From Lacinutrix algicola (GTDB taxonomy: Bacteria; Bacteroidota; Bacteroidia; Flavobacteriales; Flavobacteriaceae), in the NCBI RefSeq assembly GCF_001418085.1, contig NZ_LIQH01000037.1, positions 1 through 64,000 of the forward strand: a stretch of DNA of 64,000 nt, in the 5' to 3' direction. Below the pieces are notes generated by a model that did no database searches, was not told where the DNA came from, and was given only the letters and a program-made list of their open reading frames with translations. The position numbers and the translations under genes are program-made. This document shows, one piece after another, positions 31,597 to 41,139 of this stretch (position 1 is the stretch's first letter; every line of letters begins with the position of its first letter).

Positions 31597-33048
31597 TTAT
31601 TTTTTTGGGAAAGCAACAATAAAAGTTGTGCCCTCATCCTTCTTAGATACAAAGGTAATAGTTCCACGATAAGTTTCCACAATATTTCTAACCATAGCAA
31701 GACCTAAACCCATTCCGCTAGATTTTGTAGTAAATTTAGGTTCAAAAATTTTAGCTTTATTTTCTTCAGAAATACCAATTCCATTATCTGAAACCGTAAT
31801 TTTTATAGCTTCATTTTCTTCAACTACATTAACAATAATCTGTGGTAATCTTCCTTCTGGAATGGCCTGAATTCCATTTTTTATTAAGTTGGTAACCACT
31901 CGAATAAGCTGTGTTCTATCAAAATTAGCAATAATTTCTTTTCTATCCGATTGAAAGGTTATATAATTCTCGTTAAAAATATCGAGCGTTAAATCTACCA
32001 CCTCAACAACATTAAGCATTTCATTTTTTTGCGCTGGCATTTTTGCGAAATTTGAAAAAGCACCGGCAATAGAACTCATTGTATCTATTTGCTGTATTAA
32101 AGTTTTAGTGTATTCGTCTAATTTCTGATAAATATTCTCGTCTTCAGGATTAAACTTTCGCTGAAAACTTTGCACCGTTAATCGCATTGGAGTTAATGGA
32201 TTTTTTATTTCATGAGCCACCTGTTTTGCCATTTCACGCCAAGCTTGCTCTCGCTCGCTTGTTGCTAATTGTACAGCACTCTCCTCGAGCTCATCTATCA
32301 TTCGATTATACGAATCTACTAGCGTCGAAATTTCTTCACTAGTATCTTGAATATTAATTTTTTCGTTACGTTTTTCTAAACGCGTAGCGTTCATTTTTTC
32401 ACTAATGGCTTTAATTGGTTTTGTAATGTAGCGCGATAAGAAAAAAGCCAATGCAACTGCCATTAGCAAAACAACTAATGAGGTATAAGATAAACGCTCT
32501 AAAAATTCATTTAATTCTTTAGCAAGGAAATCGTCCCTCTCTAAATATGGTAAATTAATAATAGCTAAATCTTTATATTTTGTATCTGTAATATACAGAT
32601 ATGAAGATCTAAAAATCTCTGAACCTTCAGCTCTCCTGTCTTCGTAACGATGCTCGGCAGTATTAGAAAGTGTATTTAAAACCTTTGGTTCTAAGCATTT
32701 TTCGGTAGATGGTTGCAGTCCTGATTTAGATGAAATTAACAACGAACCTTCTAAATCGTATAGATTAATTTGAATATTATGCACTTCTGCAACCTCATAT
32801 ATTTTCATTTTAAAAATAAGAGGAACATTTTCTGTAGTAACCGGAAACGAAGTTTCACGAATAACAAAGTCTAAACTTCTTATTATTGCTGTTTCTTTTC
32901 TTTCTAAACGTTGTTTATGATAATCTTGAGTTTCTTCATTGTATTGATAAATTGCAACTGCTGCAATTAATATTGAAGACAACACTACTAGCAAGATCAT
33001 GGCTATAAATATCCTGATACGTAAAGACAGTTTTTTTAATTTCATCAT
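31597..33048 (-). CDS. HAMP-domain sensor histidine kinase (NtrY-like)
   Basis: The 483-residue membrane kinase has TM1 at about 10-30, an extracytoplasmic sensor part, TM2 at about 187-210, and HAMP (SRYITKPIKAISEKMNATRL). The HisKA segment is REQAWREMAKQVAHEIKNPLTP, with the phospho-accepting His near 285. The HATPase domain shows TVSDNGIGISEENKAKIFEP and SGMGLGLAMVRNIV. The MAKQVAHEIKNPLTPM form is typical of NtrY-like kinases. No response regulator is adjacent. It overlaps by 4 bases the small secreted protein gene upstream, so the two are probably co-expressed. Confidence 0.94.
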   Translation of the reverse strand: MMKLKKLSLRIRIFIAMILLVVLSSILIAAVAIYQYNEETQDYHKQRLERKETAIIRSLDFVIRETSFPVTTENVPLIFKMKIYEVAEVHNIQINLYDLEGSLLISSKSGLQPSTEKCLEPKVLNTLSNTAEHRYEDRRAEGSEIFRSSYLYITDTKYKDLAIINLPYLERDDFLAKELNEFLERLSYTSLVVLLMAVALAFFLSRYITKPIKAISEKMNATRLEKRNEKINIQDTSEEISTLVDSYNRMIDELEESAVQLATSEREQAWREMAKQVAHEIKNPLTPMRLTVQSFQRKFNPEDENIYQKLDEYTKTLIQQIDTMSSIAGAFSNFAKMPAQKNEMLNVVEVVDLTLDIFNENYITFQSDRKEIIANFDRTQLIRVVTNLIKNGIQAIPEGRLPQIIVNVVEENEAIKITVSDNGIGISEENKAKIFEPKFTTKSSGMGLGLAMVRNIVETYRGTITFVSKKDEGTTFIVAFPKK

Positions 33049-33407
33049 ATTTTTCTGTTTCTACGTTTAGCTTTACGTTCAGCCTTCTTTTTATGCTTTA
33101 AATACTTATGGTGTGCATTTATAGTTCTTTCATCTAAAAAACCACTAACTTCTAAATCGTAATCTAAATCAACTAAAAGCTGCTGATAGGCTATAAATTT
33201 AGTTTTTTCTTCACCTGTTTTTTTAACAGTAAAAACATTTACACCATTAGATTTAACTCCACTAGAACTCTCACAATCAATCTCTTTCCACTCTAAAGGC
33301 TTGTTATAAGTAAAACAACGCTCATAACATTTACCTTGCTTTAGGCTTTGAGCTTGCATATTACTAAATGTAGAAAGTGCAACTATTATAATAAAAAGGG
33401 ACCTCAT
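33045..33407 (-). CDS. Small secreted protein with basic C-terminus
   Basis: The 120-residue protein has a signal peptide (MRSLFIIIVALSTF, then SNMQAQ, cleavage after about residue 20), a central part with four cysteines (GKCYERCFTY and DCESSS) and a peptidoglycan-binding-like helix (YQQLLVDLDYDLEVSGFLDE). The tail is very basic (KHKKKAERKAKRRNRKI). I place the start at ATG 33407; the frame runs 11 codons further upstream, but those add no signal-peptide-like sequence. Its stop/start overlap with the histidine kinase gene suggests that it could be a periplasmic partner or signal input of the kinase; that is inference only. Confidence 0.72.
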   Translation of the reverse strand: MRSLFIIIVALSTFSNMQAQSLKQGKCYERCFTYNKPLEWKEIDCESSSGVKSNGVNVFTVKKTGEEKTKFIAYQQLLVDLDYDLEVSGFLDERTINAHHKYLKHKKKAERKAKRRNRKI

Positions 33408-33488
33408 GCAATAAATTTCAATAAATATAACAATAATCAAACCAAAGGTCTAAACATAAAAAATGAATATTAAAACAGTTAATACCTT

Positions 33489-34037
33489 TTATGCTCTTGG
33501 ATTCTTATTTCTAATATTCTTGTATAATTTAAAGCCTAACATAAGTAGTAATGCCAAAACGAAAATACCAATGACACCAAAAATCCAATTAAAAGCACTT
33601 TTTAACAATACTAAAAAAATAACTGCAAATAGAATAAAAGTAGCTCCTTCGTTCCATAATCGCATAAAACTAGAAGTCTTTTTTACAACATTATTTTGTA
33701 ATTGCTTAAAATAAACATGGGTTTGCAAATGATAAGCAATAAGCAAAACAACGAAACCTAGTTTTACTTGCATCCAATCGTTTTGAATAAGATATGGGTT
33801 TAAATAGAATAAAGTCAAACCAAAAAACACTGCCAAAATTCCAGAAGGCCAAGTAATTATTGTCCACAAGCGTTTTGCCATTAACTTTAATTGGTCTCCT
33901 AAAATTTCTTTGTCTGGAGACGGTTTATGGGACGCCTCGATCTGATACACAAATAGTCTTGGAATGTAAAATAAACCAGCAAACCATGTAATCACAAAAA
34001 TAAGATGCAATGCTTTTATGTAATTATAGTACTCCAT
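33489..34037 (-). CDS. hemJ: HemJ-like protoporphyrinogen oxidase (CopD family)
   Basis: The 182-residue membrane protein has about five TM helices. It shows the HemJ (UPF0093) sequence: ALHLIFVITWFAGLFYIPRL with conserved His11, QLKLMAKRLWTIITWPS, and WMQVKLGFVVLLIAYHLQTH. HemJ oxidises protoporphyrinogen IX to protoporphyrin IX, the penultimate step of haem synthesis. It is placed 2 bases after hemH, coding for the last step, in the same operon. No hemG or hemY is present in the window, which supports the assignment. Confidence 0.9.
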   Translation of the reverse strand: MEYYNYIKALHLIFVITWFAGLFYIPRLFVYQIEASHKPSPDKEILGDQLKLMAKRLWTIITWPSGILAVFFGLTLFYLNPYLIQNDWMQVKLGFVVLLIAYHLQTHVYFKQLQNNVVKKTSSFMRLWNEGATFILFAVIFLVLLKSAFNWIFGVIGIFVLALLLMLGFKLYKNIRNKNPRA

Positions 34038-34039
34038 AA

Positions 34040-35068
34040 TTAAGCTTCGACTGGCGTTTTAGACCATTCGTTAATCCATTTTGCTAGTAATGAAACCCAC
34101 TCTTTATTAGTATTTAAACATGAGATTGTTGAAAATTCTTTTCCACCCACTTCGTGAAAAATTTCTTCACCTTCCATTGCTATTTCTTCTAAGGTCTCCA
34201 AACAATCGCTAACAAAAGCTGGAGTTGCTATTGCCATTGTTTTTATTCCTTTTTTACCTAAGCGTTCAATCGTTCTATCAGTATATGGCTGCAACCATGG
34301 ATCGAAACCTAATCGAGATTGAAATGATGTAGAATATGCGTCTTCGTTTAAATTTAACTTCTCAGCTACCAAACGTGTAACTTCTAAACATTGATGTCTA
34401 TAACAAAATTCGTGCGCTTTACTTGGCGTTGCACAACAAGAACCGTCTATTTTACAATGTGATTTTGTAATGTCGCTTTTACGAATGTGACGCTCTGGAA
34501 CACCGTGATATGAAAATAATAAATGCTCATATTCCTTACCTTTTAAGTCATCTATTATACTATTAGCCAAAACAGTAATATATTCTGGATTGTTATAAAA
34601 AGCAGGAAGTGAGTCTATTTTTAAATTCGGAAAAAATTCTTGTCTTACTTCTTCGGCTAGAACCAAAATAGTTTCTGTTGTTGCCATAGCAAATTGAGGA
34701 TACAATGGTATTAAAAACACCTCATCACAACCTTTATCTACTAATTCTTGTAGCCCTTTTTTAATGGTCATACTACCATAACGCATTGCTAAAGCTACCG
34801 GAAAATCGACCTGTTCTTGTACTTTTTCTTGTAATTGTTCAGAAAGTACAATTAACGGAGAACCATCTTCCCACCATATTTTTTTATAAGCTGCGGCAGA
34901 TGCTTTTGGTCGTGTATTTAAAATAATTCCTTTTACAAGTAAAGTCCTTGCCCAAAGAGGAACGTCTATTACACGCTCGTCCATTAAAAATTCTCCTAAA
35001 TATTTTTTTACATCTTTAGGCTCTGGGCTTTCTGGTGACCCTAAATTTACAAGTAATGCTCCTTTCAT
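34040..35068 (-). CDS. hemH: Ferrochelatase
   Basis: The 342-residue enzyme inserts Fe(II) into protoporphyrin IX. Conserved elements are LLVNLGSPESPEP, AMRYGSM near 95, LIPLYPQFAMATTET and SYHGVPERHIRK with the catalytic His188. Between them and the C-terminal half lies a cysteine cluster: Cys205, Cys211, Cys212, Cys222 and Cys227. Internal cysteine ligands for a [2Fe-2S] cluster are known in some bacterial ferrochelatases, so this one may carry a cluster; that is not shown. It is first in the operon with hemJ. Confidence 0.96.
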   Translation of the reverse strand: MKGALLVNLGSPESPEPKDVKKYLGEFLMDERVIDVPLWARTLLVKGIILNTRPKASAAAYKKIWWEDGSPLIVLSEQLQEKVQEQVDFPVALAMRYGSMTIKKGLQELVDKGCDEVFLIPLYPQFAMATTETILVLAEEVRQEFFPNLKIDSLPAFYNNPEYITVLANSIIDDLKGKEYEHLLFSYHGVPERHIRKSDITKSHCKIDGSCCATPSKAHEFCYRHQCLEVTRLVAEKLNLNEDAYSTSFQSRLGFDPWLQPYTDRTIERLGKKGIKTMAIATPAFVSDCLETLEEIAMEGEEIFHEVGGKEFSTISCLNTNKEWVSLLAKWINEWSKTPVEA

Positions 35069-35251
35069 TCTTTCTTTTTTTTATTTCCGCGTAGACGGAA
35101 ATCTGCTTTTTCTTTTTTACAAAAATACAATACTATAAGATACCAAACGAAAGATTAAAAAGCTCCTTATGTTATAAACACGTTAAAATTCTATATTTTA
35201 CTTATATTTTAAGTTAAATAAATATATTTATAGTTCATTTTATTCTCGTCT

Positions 35252-38200
35252 ATGCACAAGCGTCTTTTTATTTATGCTACTTTTTTTTGTTTTTTAGGCT
35301 TTTCTCAAGAGCACGAGCAAAGCTTACTTTGGGAAATTTCTGGTAATGGCTTACAAAAACCGTCTTACATCTACGGCACAATGCACGTTAGTAAAAAAGT
35401 CGCTTTTAGATTAGATGACGTATTTTTTGATGCACTTTCTAATAGTGAAGCTATTGCACTTGAAAGTGATCCTTCGACTTGGTTAGACCATAGTTATGAA
35501 AATGCAATTTTATCTCCTCAAAACTCAAATGGTAATTACAGAAGTGGATTTTACTCTTCAACATTTAGCCTAAAACATCCAAACGAATTATTAATTAGAA
35601 GTGCCATACGCCAAGATAACCGTATGTTAAACGGTTATTTATATAGAAAAAGTTCCCGTTCAGATAATTTTGAAGAAGAGACCTACCTAGATATGTTTAT
35701 TTATCAAGCGGGAAAAAAGAAAAACAAAACTATTATTAGTCTTGAGAATTTAGACGAAGCCGAATACTTAACAAGCAAGGCAAGCACAAATGCTTATAAG
35801 AAAAAATTAGATCCTTGGTTAACCGAAATTTATGAAAAGGAAAGCCCACATTTACTACAAGAAAACACTTATCGCGAACGTAATTTAGCCCTTTTAGATT
35901 CCATTGGAGAAGCTTCTAATACGCCCTATTTTAGAGAGAACATGCTATACATTAGAAACGATAATATGGTAAAAGTTCTAGATAGTGTTATCCAAAAACA
36001 ATCTGTATTTGCTGGTGTTGGCGCAGCGCACTTACCTGGCGATCGCGGCATGCTTAAAACACTTAGAAACAAAGGCTATACCGTAAAAGCATTACTAAGT
36101 GAACAGACACAAAACGGACAAACTAAAAAACAGTCTATAGAAAATTTTATTGCATCTCCTATTTTAAAAGAAGCTGCTACTACCGATGGTTTTATAACCC
36201 TGAAAAGCTTTAGCGATTTAAAAGAATTTTTCTACAATGGTCAAAAATTTTCAATCTCACCAGATATGACTAATGGTGCTTTTTTAACTGTAAGTCGTTT
36301 TAATTTATTCGATTATTTACCCAATGAAGAAGAAATTACCTTAGACCGTTTGGAGAACTTTTTGTTCGAAGATATTCCAGGAGATATTATTTCTAAAGAA
36401 AAAATAACGACTCCTTTTCCAGGATTAAGTGTTTTAAACAAGACTAAAAAAGGTGATTATCAAAAATACCATATCTACAAAACACCATTAGAACTTGTTA
36501 TTATAAAATTTGGAGGCCCTAAAAACTATGTTTTAGATTACGAAAAAGAAATCTTTAATTCTATTAGTTTTAAAACACCATCTAAAAACATGGAAACTTT
36601 TAAATCTCCATATCGTAAATACGAAGTGCTTTTACCAGAATTTAACACGCAAGACAATCTTAAAAATGCTGGTAATAAACTAATTCAAGCTAATATTGGC
36701 GATGATTATTATTTTTTAAAAGAATCTGTAAATCAAGACACCTACTATATTGAAGAAGACGAGTTTGAAGCAAAATACATAACTAATAGTTTTTTTAAAG
36801 ACTTAAAAATTGAAGATAGTATTTCTGGTAAATTTAACAACGGAACGTACAAAAGCTATGAAGCTGTTGCAAAATTCGATTCGGTTTCAAATAGAAAAAT
36901 CTACCTAAAAACTATTGTAAAAGATGGCAGTTATTATTTATTAGGCTATTCTGGTTTCAAAAAAAGTAAAGCTTCTGCCTATTTTAATTCTTTTAAATTC
37001 AACAAAACCAAGTATGATGGTTTTGAAACTACAATAGACACCGCTCTTCATTTTTCTGTAACAACAAATACAAAACCTGTAATATTAAACTACAATCGTA
37101 ATAACAGACAAAAACCAAAAGATTACGAAGCAGTAACAAAACAAACAAACTACTATTCTAAAGCTAACGAGCAAATTTCTGTTATTAGAACGAAATTTCA
37201 CGATTTTCAAATGTATACCAACATTGATAGTTTGTGGCAGGAATTAGACGACTCTAGACTACCAAAATACAAAAGTGACGGTACTAAAATTTTTAGAATT
37301 AATAATAAGAAAAGAACATACAAGAATAATACCTATACTTATAGTTACACATTAACAGATTCTCTTAGCGCTAAAGCAATAAGAGTTAAGCATATTGTTA
37401 AAAAAGGAGTATTATTTACTATCAAATCTTTAAACGATTCTATAAATGAACCTTCCCTTTTTATTAAAAATTTCTACGAAACATTTAAACCCATAGATAC
37501 CATTATGGGAGAAACTGTTTTTAAAGATAAAACTCAACGTTTTTTTGAAGCTCTTAAAAAAGACGACAGCATTGTAATGAACACCTACAATCTATTAAAA
37601 TTTAATAAATCGCATACCAATACCATTATGGATTTGGTTAAAAATTTTGAATTCCCAGAAAATAAAGAAAACATAAAAACTAACTTAATTAACGAACTTA
37701 TAGAACTAGAAGACAACAAGGTAATTCCTTTTTTAAAGAATTTGTATGTAGACTCTTATTCTAATCCTAGAATTCAAACCACTATTTTAAAGGCTCTTTT
37801 AAACAAAAAAGACAAAAAAACGCATGAAGACGTCTTGACTTTAATGCAAAAAGATTTACCGCTAGAACAGTATGATGTTCAGTCACTTTTCTATACTTAC
37901 AAAGACTCTTTAGAGCTTAAAAAAGACCTGTTTCCTGAGCTTTTAGAATACACAAACGTTCAAGAATACAAAAAACCTGTATATAATTTATTAGCAAGGT
38001 TAAAAGACAGTAGTATTATAAAATCTAAAGATTACAAAAAACACAAAAAGACTATTATTAATGATGGTAAAATTGAAATTAAACGAGGCTTAAGCAAAAA
38101 TTCTGGATACCATTCTAGAAACAGCTCCCTATACAGTTATGTGAAGTTAATTTTCCCATTTAGAAAAGAATCTATAGCCGAAAGTTTTTTCGAGAAATTA

Positions 38201-38724
38201 ATAGATAGCGAAAATGCCGAAGCACTTACCACTTATTATGCCTTGTTAGAAAAAGCAAATGAAAACATCCCTGAAAAACTAAAAACAAAACCTTGGACGA
38301 CTATAAGAACCAAGCGTTATTAGTTAATAAACTCTATGCTTTAAATCTAAAAAAACCTTATTTAACTCAAGAAATCTCTCAACTTAAATATGCAAAGTCA
38401 TACTTGTTTAGCACCGCAAATATTGAAATTGGCAGAGATTCTATTTCTTTTTTAGCAGAAAAAACGTTTAAAACAGATGATGATAAAAAAGGAGTAATGT
38501 ATTTTTTTAAGCTGGATACTAAAAACGAATATGGTGATTCTAAAAAGCTTTACTATGCAGCATTTTTAAATCACGAAAAACAAAAGGAATTAGTTACCAA
38601 CGTTTACTTCCAATCTGGATATAGCGGCAATTACATGGAAGAAAACAAAAAAGAAGATGAAGTTATTGAGGAAATTTTAGACTTAGTAAAATACAAAACA
38701 CGAAAACGCATTAGTGGAAGGTAA
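35252..38724 (+). pseudogene. Long TraB/GumN-family protein interrupted by a frameshift
   Basis: The first frame (35252-38323, 1023 residues) has a signal peptide (to about 20, FSQEHE) and an N-terminal TraB/GumN domain: WEISGNGLQKPSYIYGTMHV, SLENLDEAEYL and the closing FAGVGAAHLPGDRGM near 255. A long, unclassified region follows. At about 38290 the frame is lost; the -1 frame continues from 38293 (LDDYKNQALLVNKLYAL) to 38724 without a start codon other than TTG. The two pieces join as one protein of about 1155 residues. A one-base deletion in AAAACAAAACC explains it, either real or a sequencing error. Both parts are otherwise intact. Confidence 0.75.
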
Positions 38725-38798
38725 TGATTTGGAAGCCTTCAAAACACAACCTAAAGAACAATCACTGTTTTCTAATCTTCTTTTTAGCAAAAAAAAAC

Positions 38799-39701
38799 TT
38801 AACCTACAGACTGCACATATTTTTTAGGTGTTGTTCCATACTTTTTCTTAAAAGCAGCAATAAAATGGCTAGAAGTACTGTAACCTACTTTTAACCCAAC
38901 CTCATTAACATTATGAGCTCCCGATTCTAATAATTTTCTAGCAAATTCCATTTTATAATCTAATAAAAAACTAAAAACAGAATCCCCATATATTTGCTTA
39001 AAACCTTCTTTAAGCTTTTTAAGCGTCAATCCTATTTCATCGGCTAACTCTTGTAAACCTGGTGGCTCAGCCATTCTCGAAATTACAATATCCTTAGCTT
39101 TTCTAATTTTCAGCACATTAGATTCATCTACCAAAAAAGGGCATTGATCAATATCTGCATCTTCACTTCTATTAAAGTACAAACTCATAACCTCGTAAGC
39201 CTTTGCCTTAAAATAAATATTTTTAACACTATGGTTTAAATTATAATTAATGAGTTGATTTAATGCAATTGCCATAGATGGTGAAATTTTACCATCCTTA
39301 TAATATTTTTTATCACGATTATCTTCACTTAAAAAAGTAATATAATCTGCTTCTTGAGAAAACAAACCATGAAATTGTTTAATAGATATTAATACAGAAA
39401 CTAACCAAGAATTTGGCTTAACTTCTAAATGAATTGGCAAATCGCGTTCCGGATTGTATAATAGTAGCGAGGTCTCTTCAGCTACATTTAAAGTATAACT
39501 ACCTTTATTAAACAAAAATTGACTCTCTCCTTTTATGCAAAAATGAAACTGTATAAAACTACTATCTATTTCACGTTCAATAACCTTAACCTCTTGTGTA
39601 TCATTTTGATGTGTTAAAATAAAAACACCATCGTCTGCACGAGTTTCTAAAAAAAAACCTTTAGCGATACTTTTCTCTATTTTATTTTCAGGATTTAGCA
39701 T
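38799..39701 (-). CDS. AraC-family regulator next to hemA
   Basis: The 300-residue regulator has an N-terminal effector part (about 1-190; SFIQFHFCIKGESQFLFN and the LEVKPNSWLVSVLISIKQFH type of cupin strands). A C-terminal AraC domain spans about 200-300 (PPGLQELADEIGLTLKKLKE, NVNEVGLKVGYSTSSHFIAA, FKKKYGTTPKKYVQ). It is divergent from hemA across a 178-base gap with two hemA promoters. Position suggests control of haem genes, and this gene order is frequent in Flavobacteria. Effector unknown; it might be haem or iron related. Confidence 0.9.
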   Translation of the reverse strand: MLNPENKIEKSIAKGFFLETRADDGVFILTHQNDTQEVKVIEREIDSSFIQFHFCIKGESQFLFNKGSYTLNVAEETSLLLYNPERDLPIHLEVKPNSWLVSVLISIKQFHGLFSQEADYITFLSEDNRDKKYYKDGKISPSMAIALNQLINYNLNHSVKNIYFKAKAYEVMSLYFNRSEDADIDQCPFLVDESNVLKIRKAKDIVISRMAEPPGLQELADEIGLTLKKLKEGFKQIYGDSVFSFLLDYKMEFARKLLESGAHNVNEVGLKVGYSTSSHFIAAFKKKYGTTPKKYVQSVG

Positions 39702-39743
39702 AACTCTATTTAGATTTGTTCTAAACTACAAAGCAACGAACGC

Positions 39744-39772
39744 TTGTAGCTTTAGCAAATATAGTACTTTTG
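39744..39772 (+). promoter_or_regulatory. Distal promoter of hemA
   Basis: TTG (39744-39746), 18 bases, then TACTTTTG (39765-39772): an excellent match to the Bacteroidetes promoter. Transcription would start about 100 bases before hemA and include the hairpin at 39787-39840. Confidence 0.65.
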
Positions 39773-39786
39773 CCATTTTAAAGTAA

Positions 39787-39840
39787 AAAACAACGCGAAA
39801 AAACCACAAGCGACACTATTAGTTCTTTTAGCGTTGTTTT
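39787..39840 (+). promoter_or_regulatory. Large hairpin in the hemA leader
   Basis: AAAACAACGC (39787-39796) is the reverse complement of GCGTTGTTTT (39831-39840). With one mismatch (G opposite A) the stem extends by AAAA/TTTT, leaving a loop of about 24 bases. The T-rich end looks like a terminator or attenuator; it could also be a DNA dyad for the divergent AraC regulator. Confidence 0.5.
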
Positions 39841-39865
39841 ATCGCATTATCAGATATTATTTTTG
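39834..39865 (+). promoter_or_regulatory. Proximal promoter of hemA
   Basis: TTG (39834-39836), 21 bases, then TATTTTTG (39858-39865), 14 bases before the hemA ATG. The TTG lies within the right arm of the leader hairpin, so factors on the dyad could influence this promoter. Confidence 0.55.
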
Positions 39866-39879
39866 CTATCGTTAAGATT

Positions 39880-41139
39880 ATGAAACAATATCACATTTCA
39901 AAAGGAACAACGTTTTACGCGATTGGCTTAAGCTACAAAAAAGCTGATGCTGAAATTCGTGGTCACTTTAGTTTAAGTGAAGACGCTAAATTAAATTTAT
40001 TAAACCAAGCCAAGACCAATGGTATCGAGAGCTTGATAGTAACCTCTACTTGTAATAGAACCGAAATTTTTGGTTTTGCAGAACATCCTTTTCAACTTAT
40101 CCAACTGCTTTGTGAAAACACAAAAGGAACTGTTGAAGAGTTTCAAGAAGTGGCTTATGTATACAAGAATAAAGATGCTATTTCGCATATGTTTCGCGTT
40201 GGTTCTGGTTTAGATAGCCAGATTCTTGGTGATTTCGAAATAATAAGTCAGTTAAAAACTGCAGCAAGAATTTCTAAAAAACACAATTTACTTAATCATT
40301 TTATAGAAAGATTAGTAAACGCTGTTATTCAAGCAAGTAAACGTATAAAAACAGAAACTGATATTTCTTCTGGAGCAACCTCTGTCTCTTTTGCCTCTGT
40401 ACAATACATAATGAAACATGTTGAAAACGTTACAAATAAAAACATTTTACTTTTCGGAACAGGAAAAATAGGAAGAAATACTTGCGAAAACTTGGTTAAA
40501 CATACCAAAAACGAGCAAATAACTTTAATAAATAGAACTAAAGACAAAGCAGAAGCTATTGCAGGTAAATTTAATTTAATTGTAAAAGATTACGCTAATC
40601 TTCAAGAAGAGATTAATACTTCTGATATTTTAATTGTTGCAACCGGAGCTCAAAATCCTACAATCGACAAACATATAATACAATCTAAAAAAGATTTATT
40701 GATTTTAGATTTATCAATTCCGAAGAATGTAAACAAAAACGTCCAAGAATTAAGCAACGTTAAACTTATACATTTAGATGATTTATCGCAAATTACAGAT
40801 GAAACATTAGAGAATAGAAAACAACATATTCCTTTAGCCGAAACTATTATTCAAGAAGTAAATACTGAATTTAATAGTTGGTTAGAAACTAGAAAATTTG
40901 CACCTACAATTAAGGCTTTAAAAATAAAACTACAAGATTTTAAAAAGGCCGAATTAGATACACAACGCAAAAAAATTGCTAATTTTAATGAGGAACAAGC
41001 CGAATTAATAAGCAATAAACTTATTCAGAAAATAACTAATCACTTCGCTCACCATTTAAAAGACGAAGCAATTTCTACAAACGATAGCCTGGAACTTATT
41101 CAAAAAGTGTTTCAGTTAGAACCAATAAAAAATGTCTAG
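39880..41139 (+). CDS. hemA: Glutamyl-tRNA reductase
   Basis: The 419-residue enzyme makes glutamate-1-semialdehyde from glutamyl-tRNA, the first step of C5 haem synthesis. It has the catalytic cysteine in SLIVTSTCNRTEIFG near residue 58, GLDSQILGDFEIISQLK near 110, SSGATSVSFASVQY, and the NADPH motif FGTGKIGRNT. The C-terminal dimerisation part is complete. It overlaps hemCD by 8 bases (41132-41139), so translation is coupled. Two promoters and a hairpin precede it. Confidence 0.97.
   Translation: MKQYHISKGTTFYAIGLSYKKADAEIRGHFSLSEDAKLNLLNQAKTNGIESLIVTSTCNRTEIFGFAEHPFQLIQLLCENTKGTVEEFQEVAYVYKNKDAISHMFRVGSGLDSQILGDFEIISQLKTAARISKKHNLLNHFIERLVNAVIQASKRIKTETDISSGATSVSFASVQYIMKHVENVTNKNILLFGTGKIGRNTCENLVKHTKNEQITLINRTKDKAEAIAGKFNLIVKDYANLQEEINTSDILIVATGAQNPTIDKHIIQSKKDLLILDLSIPKNVNKNVQELSNVKLIHLDDLSQITDETLENRKQHIPLAETIIQEVNTEFNSWLETRKFAPTIKALKIKLQDFKKAELDTQRKKIANFNEEQAELISNKLIQKITNHFAHHLKDEAISTNDSLELIQKVFQLEPIKNV

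Noticed and set aside
33408-33440. 11-codon extension of the small secreted protein
   Set aside because: It would place non-signal residues before a good signal peptide; ATG at 33407 is preferred.
38281-38295. Programmed -1 frameshift in the TraB/GumN gene
   Set aside because: No X-XXY-YYZ heptamer fits the frame and no clear stimulatory hairpin is seen; an indel is simpler.
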